Below, one piece after another: positions 56,456-64,000 of a stretch of 64,000 nt of DNA. Numbering within the stretch: the stretch's first letter is position 1; the number at the start of each line of letters is the position of its first letter. This DNA comes from Eutreptiella sp. 'Long Island Sound 2002' (lineage: Eukaryota > Euglenozoa > Euglenophyceae > Eutreptiales > Eutreptiaceae), in the NCBI GenBank assembly GCA_964036045.1, contig OZ038389.1, positions 62,820,359 through 62,884,358 on the forward strand, read 5' to 3'. Under the pieces are notes generated by a model. It saw only the letters and a list, made by a program, of their open reading frames with translations. It had not been told where the DNA came from and searched no databases. The position numbers and the translations under genes are program-made.

Positions 56456-58669
56456 TTAGTTTCGCTTCTTACGCTGGGACATAGTCTCAGCACGGGTTAG
56501 GAGCTGCCCCTCGTTGTTCTCAACGAGGTAGGTGCGGAAGATGGGGTTGATACTCCCGTCTGGTTGTATGAAGGCTGACATAGGTTCCCAGGTCGCCTGG
56601 GACAACCCAAAGCCATCCCACAGGGTAAGGAATTTCCAGCCCTGTTTATACTCGTGGCGAGCAATACCTGCAACCACGTAGTAACCATCGACTGCCATCT
56701 CATCGGCAGTCATCTCTTCGAGTTCGTCTGCCTCCTCTGGACTGGCAGCGTTCTCTAGGTCTATACGTTCAATTGCACTGTCGCTGAGGCGCCACTCATC
56801 CCAAGACAAGTCATCAGGGGAGTGATAGTGCCTCAACTGCTTAGGAGCACATAGCAGTTCACCACCTAGACGTGGACTGCACCTGACATGGATCCTGGAT
56901 CCATCTATCCTGATGATACGATAGGGTCCAAAGTAAGGGTCCTGTAGGCAGTTACGTGGCCAGGAGGGTAGGCGTGAATGGTGTACCAAAACAAGGTCAC
57001 CAACCTTGAAGCTGGCAGGTCGCCGTAGGCGGTTCCGTCGACTCTGTTCACGGTCACGAATGTGCCTCAGGTTAGTACCAGCCTGGTTAGCCAGAGACTG
57101 CTTGTGTTCCAGCCAATCTCCCACAGGACTCTTGAAGTCCTCAGGAAAGGGGGTTTTGAAGAACCAAGCAGGTCGTCCTCCATGGAACAGTTCGTGGGGG
57201 GTGAAACCCGTAGAAGAGCTCCGCTGTGAGTTCATGGACAGAACTGCCCAGGGCACTAGGCGTACCCAGTCCTTGGTGCGCTCCTGTTTCATCAGGATTC
57301 TTAAGTTTTGCTCCACCACACGGTTCTGTCTCTCACAGAGAGGGTTAGACGTGTGAGTGTAGGGCACACCTGTGGTTACCTCCACGTTGAGGGCATTTAG
57401 CACTCGTTTGTACCACCCAGTGTCACTGCGGATGCGTACATCTTCATCAGAGTGCACCTGTTTAGGTGCTCCATAGGGTTCGAACCATTGTTCGACCAAC
57501 ATTTTTACAGTCTGCTCACCTGTGATTTTCTTATTGCAAGGGAACACACGGGTGAAGCGAGATAGACCACAGGTGACCACGAGGCAACTATCATAGCCGC
57601 CAAAGCGTGGTAGGCCGTGGATGTAATCCACGTAGAGAAGAGAGTTAGCACAATAGGGTATGGGGAAGCTGGAGATCAGGCCCCTATCCCTACTGTCGCT
57701 CTGCTTGCTGGCGTGACAGCCACAAGCATCCACAATGGTCTGCATACGCGACCTCAGTTCAGTCAGGGTTAGACTGGAGTAGAAACACTCACGGAAGAAG
57801 TCCACTGAGCGATTAGCGCCAGTGTGACCAGAACTGAGATGGGACCATTGTAGGCACCCATCCAGTCGTGCCTCAGGCACAACAATTCGGTCCTCGTAGA
57901 AGAGGTACTGATTGTTTTTATACCACTGGTGCCCGTCAATGACACGGGGTTCGAGACCAGTGCTGAGGGTTTGGAGAATTTCTTCATACTCTGACTGATA
58001 GTCGGTTAGACTCCAACCCTCCAGGATTCCAGCAGTGCGCATGGATAGGTCAAGCTGGACATCCATACGCTGGAAAGCCTCTTTGGCGAGCGCCTCAGAG
58101 CTCTCACCAATAAGCGCATCGAAGTTGTTGCGCGATAAATAGTCAGACAGTTCATTCTTAATCCCGGGGATATGATGCACTGTCAGCCTGAACTGGCTCA
58201 GGTAAGTCCACCACCGTTTTAGCTTCGCTTTTTCTGGTGGTGGGCCCTTCTGAAAAGACTTCACAGGCTCCTGGTCACACAGCCAGACAATAGGGTTAGA
58301 CCCCAGGAGTCGGGATTGTGACGATAGCACCAACATACCGGCTAGGAGTTCCTGGTCATAGGTGCTGTAGTTGGAACGCGCTTGGTTCCATTTCCAATTC
58401 CAGTGTCCCAGTGGCACCAGTCGCCACTCACTGGTAGGATAGTCATGTTTCAACGAACCATCACGGTTCAGTCCAGTAGTACGATAATGGCAGTGGGTTA
58501 GTTCAGCGGGGTTAAGCTCCTGCCATTGGTAGATCGTACCTCCCCCCCCTACATCACTGGCATCAGTGATCAGGACTATCTCGCCCTCAGGGCGGGGCAC
58601 TCCCAGGCAGTTGCAGGAGGCAATCTTGTTCTTCAACTCCTGGAAACACTCTTCCCCCTGGAGGTCCAT
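56456..58669 (-). pseudogene. RNase H - integrase - chromodomain, copy 2
   Basis: A 737-codon open frame. RNase H keeps its acidic residues (ITDASDVGGGG, YDQELL, WLCDQEP, ELSDYLSR). Integrase follows with the zinc region (SGHTG...CGCH), D in YVDY (about 57620), D in HSDED (about 57440), E in CERQN (about 57330) and a basic GPYRIIRI/HVRC C-terminal fold. The chromodomain at about 56540-56690 (YYVVAGIARHEY...TWEPMS) ends the protein. This segment looks intact, unlike copy 1, but it is joined to RT only through a one-base deletion near 58655 (PWRWT to CFQELK). The product would be the integration machinery. Confidence 0.9.
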
Positions 58670-60255
58670 CTCCAGGGAGTAGGTTTCTTGATCAGGTCAG
58701 TGAGGGGTGCAGAGGAGTAAGTAAAATTGTGGATGTGACGCCGATAGAAATTACAGGCGCCCACAAAAATCCTCACATCGTGTAGACCCTTCTTAGGGTC
58801 ATCGCGAATCTGCATGTCCTGTAGGGGCTGCATCTTAGACGCGGCTGGTTTCCACCAGCCATACCCCACGTCGAAACCCAAATACTCCATCTCCTCTTTC
58901 ATGAAGTCACATTTTTCGAGTTTGATTCGGAGATGGTTTTCTTGACAGACAGTGAAGAATTCACGGAGGAGAAGGACATGGTCCTCTTTGGTATTAGTAC
59001 CCAAACTCACGTCGTCGATGTGAGCCTCCATTTCTGCACCCCGAAAAATCAACTCTTGTACTAGAGGCCTGCGCCTCAGTATGTACAAAATTTTGTTCAT
59101 AAGCTCCTGGAAGAGCGCTGGGGCGTTAGCCACCCCGAAAGGCATAACCTTCCACTTGAAGACACGACCCTTAGGGGTTATAAAGGCAAGCAGCTCCTGA
59201 GCTGCGGCGGTTAGGTCAACCTGCCAGAAACCAGAGCGTTTGTGCATTTTGGTCTTATACCTGCATTTGGCAATACGCTCCAGGGTGTTTTCCATGTTAG
59301 GAATACTCCCTGAGTGGTTCTGGGTTTTCTTGTTGACCTCACCATAGTCTACAACAAGACGTAGAGCAGTCGACCCTGGTTTAGCAACAAGGAAACAGGG
59401 GCTGCAGTGATGGGGATAGTCCCCATGTTTATACTCTTCAACGAGGCCAGCATCAATGCATTCTTGGATCTGGCGCTCGATTTCTTCAACCTGTTCCCGT
59501 GGAGCGGGATAGGGACGACGCCTCACTCGCGTCTTTTCAAATTCGGGTTTCAATTTCAGGTCCATCTGGACCAGTTTTTTACAAGATAGGGGAGGCGGCA
59601 AGGCGCCGAACACCTCCTCATAGGTTATAAGCAGTTTCTTCAGGCGGGGGTCAAGGTTAAGACTCTCGACTTTCTGAAGGAAATCCTCCTCAGCATGGAG
59701 GTTGCTTTTTCCATGTTCTTTCTTTTTATGCCGATCAGCAGTTTCGGCAGGTACAGTACCATCGTCCCACTCAGGGGGACATTGCTGCCCATAGTGTAGA
59801 GAATACACTAGAGGTATCTCAGGATCAGGCAGCGTATAGGACTCATCGTCCTCCTCAGACCAGATGGAGTATTTCCAGGTCTGTCTGAGGTATTGCAGCC
59901 GCTCTTGGCGCTCAATACCTTCGACCTTCAGGTACAACAGCCGTCGGAGTTCTTGAGTGTCATGCTCAGACAATGGCATGTTATTAGCAGCAGGCCGTGC
60001 CAGAGCATCAGTACTCCGGGCCACGGGTTCACCTGTGTGCACAGGCTGCATGTGTAGCACTGGTTTCCCAACAGAGGAAGCGGGTTCAGAGGTTGACTCT
60101 AGATCTACCTCCTCTAGCAACAGCTGGGCCAGGAAGGCACTATGTTTTAAGTCAACACAGCTGGGATCAACAGAGGGAATAGTGCTGGCGATCTCAGACA
60201 GTTGGTCGTCAGCATCCTCTTTTACAGCTGCAGGTTCCAGATAGTCATCAGGAGA
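58633..60255 (-). pseudogene. Reverse transcriptase, copy 2 (catalytic Asp lost)
   Basis: After a linker (DLKHSAFLAQLLLEEVDLES) and the SLNLDPRLKKLLITYEEVFG region, the RT palm shows LVAKPGSTALRLVVDYGEVN, the motif-A helix KMHKRSGFWQVDL, MPFGVANAPALFQ, HIDD (59022-59008) and YLGF. The first catalytic Asp is His (CAC at 59244-59242; GAC in copy 1), and the VDYR Arg is Gly. The protein should be continuous with protease upstream; a one-base deletion near 60255 (CACACCTG versus CACACCCTG in copy 1) breaks that. It cannot encode active RT. Confidence 0.9.
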
Positions 60256-61256
60256 CTCACACCTGTAAATGTGGCAGATAGGTGCTCAGGAGATCGATTT
60301 TTGAGATCATAAAGGGTCAGGCCACGATTTTCGGCCATGACCTCTTTTAGTAGCACCTGGTGCAGGTCACACAGGGGTACAGGATTGAGAGATCCATCAA
60401 TGATGGACAGGAAACTGGCCCACTCAGGAGCCTGCATAGCTGTGTCTGAGTCCTCAGGCACATAGATGGGGCCGTCGGGGAGTTGCACTCTTCCCACGGT
60501 CATTCGGTCAAGCATACGGCGCCAGTAGGCATGTTCACCAGAGCAACCCCAGTCAGGGGTGCACATAACAACCCTTCCTCCCTCATAAGCGATCTTGGTT
60601 AGAACCTTCGCGAGCAGGGAGGAGGGAGGGTTAGCATACGCTAGGCCCATTGCTTTCCAGAAGAAACGGAAAGCATTGTTCATTTGTTTCGAGCAGTACA
60701 ACTGCATGATGTGCTGTTGTCGGCTCGCAAACAATTCCACCTGGATCTCATCCAGGTTTACCTGAAGGGCCGCCAGTCCATTTTCGAGAACATGACGGGC
60801 CAGTTGGTAATTTTCAGTACGATAGTTCGTCTTGGCTGCGTAGCGCAGCCCAGACTCTTTTTGTCCTGACAGCTCCAAAGGAACGGAGAAAAGCCCACTG
60901 CCAAAGTCGCAGTGTAAAGAGTAAGGACGCTGTAGGGACAGCATTTTAACCTGGGGGTTTCTTCTTAGAAAGTCAGTGCCAATGACGATGTCAAAGGCGT
61001 CAGTGTCCAACACTCTGCAGTGTTGGGTCACAGTTTCGTCGCCCAGACATATGGTCACATCGACCCCCCCCAAGGAATGGATGGTACGCCCATCCCCTAC
61101 TCTTATGGCCACGGTCTTAGTTTTCCTGAAAGTTTTAAGCAGGCGCCGGGCCACTATGGAAAGTGTTGCGCCGGTATCAAGCACTGCTCGAAAAACCTGA
61201 TCCCCGATTTTCACGAGGATCCAGAAAACCAAGTCCTCCTCTTCGGAGCCGCCCCC
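60222..61256 (-). pseudogene. Aspartic protease plus NPPF-motif methyltransferase-like domain, copy 2
   Basis: In frame after the gag UAG: a Gly/Glu spacer, then the protease with VLDTGATLS (about 61185) and IVIGTDFL (about 60980). The NPPF domain follows: ELFASRQQ, MQLYCSKQ, AFRFFWKAMG, AYANPPSS (about 60630) and RVVMCTPDWG. Here NPPF is NPPS, while copy 1 and the fossil at 46.9 kb keep NPPF. The protease region is unbroken. The frame leaves the true path at the deletion near 60255 and ends at 60222. Confidence 0.75.
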
Positions 61257-63429
61257 CTATTCCTCATCAGGGAATTTCACATCCACCCCAGCAGCCATGA
61301 GGGACTTGGCCATCCAGGCCAAGCGCCTCTTCTTAGAATTATTCCCCTCAGGGGTAGCGTTATCCCCTTGGGGGCGCTTCTGGGGGACAACTGCGGCAGG
61401 AGCGGGTGTAGCAGCAGGAGTAGGTGTAGCAACGGGCGCTGATGAGCGCCTCTGGGGGTTAGGGGGTCCAGTCTTACCACCCCCCTTGCCACCTCCTTTA
61501 CCTTTATCCCCATTCGGGGGATTTCTGGCGGGCGTCGGGGTCTTCTGGCGCTCCGCCTCCTGACGCTTGAGTTTGTCACTCTCGCGTTTCTTGATGTGGC
61601 ATTCGTCCTCATAGTGACGACGTTTGCCACAGTAACCACAGGTGATGGTACACCTGAAGTGGTCCTGATGGGTCACAGTTTTCCCATCTTTAGTATGCTG
61701 CTGACGTTTCATCTGCAGCATACAGCCACTGCGGAGATCGCAGTCAGAGGCATGACAAGGTCCCCCCTTGTCATTGACAGGTCGGCAGTAAAACAGGGGG
61801 GGTGTGCCTGCATCAGTTGGAACCTCGTTCATGGCACGTAGGTTGCCCCTCCCTTTACCGCCTCCCTGGTTGGTGTTAGTGGGATTTTTATGCCCCTTCC
61901 CTTCGCCACGTTCGGGGGTAGGGGTACCACCTCGTCCCAAATGCTTCTTGAGGAACTTCTCCATGTGGGAGTCGTTCTCTCTCTCAAGAGCTAGCTCAAT
62001 CAAGAGATCCACCAGTGTATCATACGAGTGGGTCCTGCTCTTCCTCTCAGAGGTGGAGCGGCAATCATCCCACGTACGCTGGGGAATCTTACTCATGAGC
62101 CACAGGTGGGGCTCAGTGGCTCCGTAGGAGCCCACATTCATCCTCGAAAATAAGTACTCCAAGTCGCACACATACTCAGAAATTTGCGCAGCGGATGGAA
62201 ACTCCGGGAGCATAGGTAGCTCCTCGATCTGTGTGCGTACGCTGAGGTCAGTCTCATAGACTGGAAATGTTTTCTCTAACCTCAGGAGTACCTCTGCCCA
62301 GGTAGAACAGGTTTTCACAATCTGTTTGACCTGTTTTTGCAAAAATTTCTTTTGGCAAGAGCGTTTTAGCAGTGAACATTTGGTGGCCACATCCACATGG
62401 GATTGGCCAGTAAACAAAAGGAACTCCGCAAATTCTTCTGCCCATTCAGGCAGATTTTTGGGGTCGAACTCCGGCAGTTCCAGCTGGATGTTCGCCTGGC
62501 CATGGTCCGCCCGTCTTCCCACCCCCCGGAGTTAGGCCTGTAGGCGACACGCCGGCAAGAGGGGCCAGGGCTGACAGCCCTCTTCTCTCACTCTCTGTGA
62601 CAGGCACGTCCTGTAGATCCGCCATAGGCACAGTCCTGGCACGGGGGTGAAAGGGGCTGGGGCAGGTAACCTTAGGCAACAGCCTTGAGACCCTCGATCT
62701 CTTGAGATCTTCGGCCAGGGTACTCAGCCCTGGAGAGAGAGAGAGGAACTCAGGCTTGGGTAAGGGTTCTGCAATACCCAGTTTAGCCTTAATGGCCTCT
62801 GATAAGGCCGTCACATCTGGATCTTCTGATCCAGACAGGAATTTGGCCAGCAGCTCGGCTGTTTGATCCAGGGCATCGTAGGTTGGCCTTGGATGATGTT
62901 CTTCGACTCGTGTTGGGCCTACTTCGGGAGCCCTTGGGGTTGGGCACTCAGGTCGTAGTCGTCTTGGCAGGGATGCTGTGGACGGAGGACCAGAGTGTGC
63001 GTAGGACCCTAGATCTGTACGTGGTCTGGATCCATGTACAGCCAAGGGCTCCTCTCCATCTTCCCCACGGATGGATTTATAGTACTCCTCATGCATGATG
63101 TACTCATCCATCTTCATCTTCAGCTTCTCATATTCCTCAGGTCCTTCAATGGCAGTTGAGGATGAAGCTGGACAATTGGATCTTGATACTGAAGCAGCCA
63201 CACGTCTGTGGAGGTGACTGAAGCTGTCTCCACCGTGTGCTGCTAAGGCCTCGGTGGTAAGGCCTTTATTCTCTTCCGCCCTTCTGCGTTCTGGATCTCC
63301 TTGGGACCCAGATGCGCCACTGAGATTATGTGGAGCTCGGTGTGGTGGTTTACTCATTGGGTGGACCACACTGCCCATTTGTACTTGGACAGTTCGGATA
63401 GGCCAGGTCCTGACGCTTGGCGTGGACAT
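61257..63429 (-). pseudogene. gag polyprotein, copy 2 (one frameshift)
   Basis: The start at 63429 is the first Met after the PBS, giving a roughly 70-nt leader. The N-terminal 320 residues are charged, Pro/Ser-rich and probably disordered. Near 62505 a net loss of two bases relative to copy 1 shifts the frame. The other frame then carries the capsid-like helices (LPEFDPKNLPEWAEEFAEF onward, 62500-61950), an intact CCHC knuckle CGYCGKRRHYEDEC near 61625-61665, and a Lys/Gly/Pro tail. It ends in UAG at 61259-61257, with protease in the same frame behind it. Confidence 0.85.
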
Positions 63430-63499
63430 GTTGGACTTGTTGTTGAGCTTTTGTTCTGCACTTCTTCTCAGGGTCGGTTCAAAAGGTCACAAGGGAGTG

Positions 63500-63510
63500 T
63501 CTCTGCTACC
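63500..63510 (-). promoter_or_regulatory. Primer-binding site, initiator Met tRNA type (copy 2)
   Basis: Identical to the PBS of copy 1 and placed the same way next to the LTR end: minus-strand GGTAGCAGAGAC, complementary to an initiator-Met tRNA 3' end. Confidence 0.65.
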
Positions 63511-64000
63511 GGAAAGATGTCCTTGAATTATGCCCTAGGTCTTTTGATGTATTTCTGCAGGTTTTGTAGTTGAAAACCCCAAACCACAGCAGCAAGTAGA
63601 GCAAGGACTGAATATGGATCGAATCAATGATTGGTTTTGGAATCCAGTGTAACACAGAAGGGCTGCAGATAGACAAAGCAGGTATATGAACATAGATTCA
63701 AACACAAATGGATAATACAAAAGGTTTTAAGTGAAAATTGGTCAGACTCTAGCCTCAGAGGTTGCAATAGGCACTTCATGTGCACTCTTTTGGGTGAAAT
63801 GGTGCTGGTTAGGACTGAGGGGCATAGATGTCAGGACCACACAGAAAATGACTTGGCCAAGCAACTGAATTCAGAAACAGTTACAAAGTACGACCACAAT
63901 AAGTGGTAGAATCAATTGTGTATAGGGGTCTTGGGGTGGGAGACCACTTAGGCTTAACCTTCAAGGCCCACAAGCATGAAATGCCTGATTTATTTTGGTA
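63511..64000 (-). repeat. 5' LTR of copy 2 (truncated by window end)
   Basis: 490 bp, colinear with 53226-53715. About 220 bp of the LTR, including its outer end and the target-site duplication, should lie beyond 64000. Confidence 0.85.

Larger units (their letters stand above)
53226..64000 (-). mobile_element. Ty3/gypsy-like chromodomain LTR retrotransposon, copy 2 (5' LTR runs past window end)
   Basis: Read minus: 5' LTR (64000 to 63511, truncated by the window), PBS (63510 to 63501), gag, UAG, protease, NPPF domain, RT, RNase H, integrase, chromodomain, about 2.5 kb 3' UTR, polypurine tract (53946-53936) and 3' LTR (53936-53226). The two LTRs align over 490 columns with no gap and only two internal mismatches plus the end base. 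Despite this, the coding part has frameshifts near 62505 (gag), 60255 (before RT) and 58655 (before RNase H), plus loss of an RT catalytic Asp. Confidence 0.9.

Overview
The window is eukaryotic nuclear DNA. It has GT-AG introns, Ty3/gypsy-type LTR retrotransposons with a chromodomain, a LINE-type RNase H fragment, a PIF/Harbinger-like transposase remnant, a satellite array and microsatellites, and no bacterial gene organisation. A large, repeat-rich genome such as that of a microalga or other protist fits best. No marker here names the organism, so that is inference.

Layout: (1) 1-8718, a decayed minus-strand Ty3/gypsy-like element (copy 1), running from its 3' untranslated region through integrase/chromodomain, RT, protease and gag to a PBS and 5' LTR. 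Its 5' LTR abuts the 3' end of an older relative (copy 3, 8720-9406). (2) 9407 to about 16457, an abruptly different C-rich, GC-rich block on the plus strand. It holds the tail of a LINE-like ORF (RNase H plus zinc knuckle) followed by a frameshifted proline/histidine-rich coding region with a RING-like finger. (3) 16458-53225, mostly unique, lower-GC DNA with host-like genes and fossils. These include a seven-exon GT34-type Golgi glycosyltransferase gene (22482-31823, plus), a two-exon hypothetical gene (19873-20984, minus), a satellite array with a higher-order period (37245-38925), an integrase fossil, a 253-bp inverted-repeat element, a Harbinger-like fragment, an AlkB-like pseudogene and three copies of a palindrome-ended repeat. 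(4) 53226-64000, a second minus-strand copy of the retroelement (copy 2) with its 3' LTR, a very long 3' UTR, all coding domains, the PBS and most of the 5' LTR.

Comparing the two large retroelement copies gives the ancestral plan: LTR - iMet-type PBS - gag (capsid, CCHC knuckle) - in-frame UAG - protease - an NPPF-motif methyltransferase-like domain - RT - RNase H - integrase - chromodomain - about 2.5 kb 3' UTR - polypurine tract - LTR. The UAG is present in both copies and suggests stop-codon readthrough for pol expression. Both copies are broken at different places. Copy 2's two LTRs differ at only 2-3 of 490 comparable positions although its RT has lost a catalytic Asp, which suggests it was copied in trans.

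The best-supported host gene is the glycosyltransferase. All seven exons join in frame across canonical splice sites and rebuild an N-terminal signal anchor, a DxD motif and the conserved NxG/RN block of family 34.
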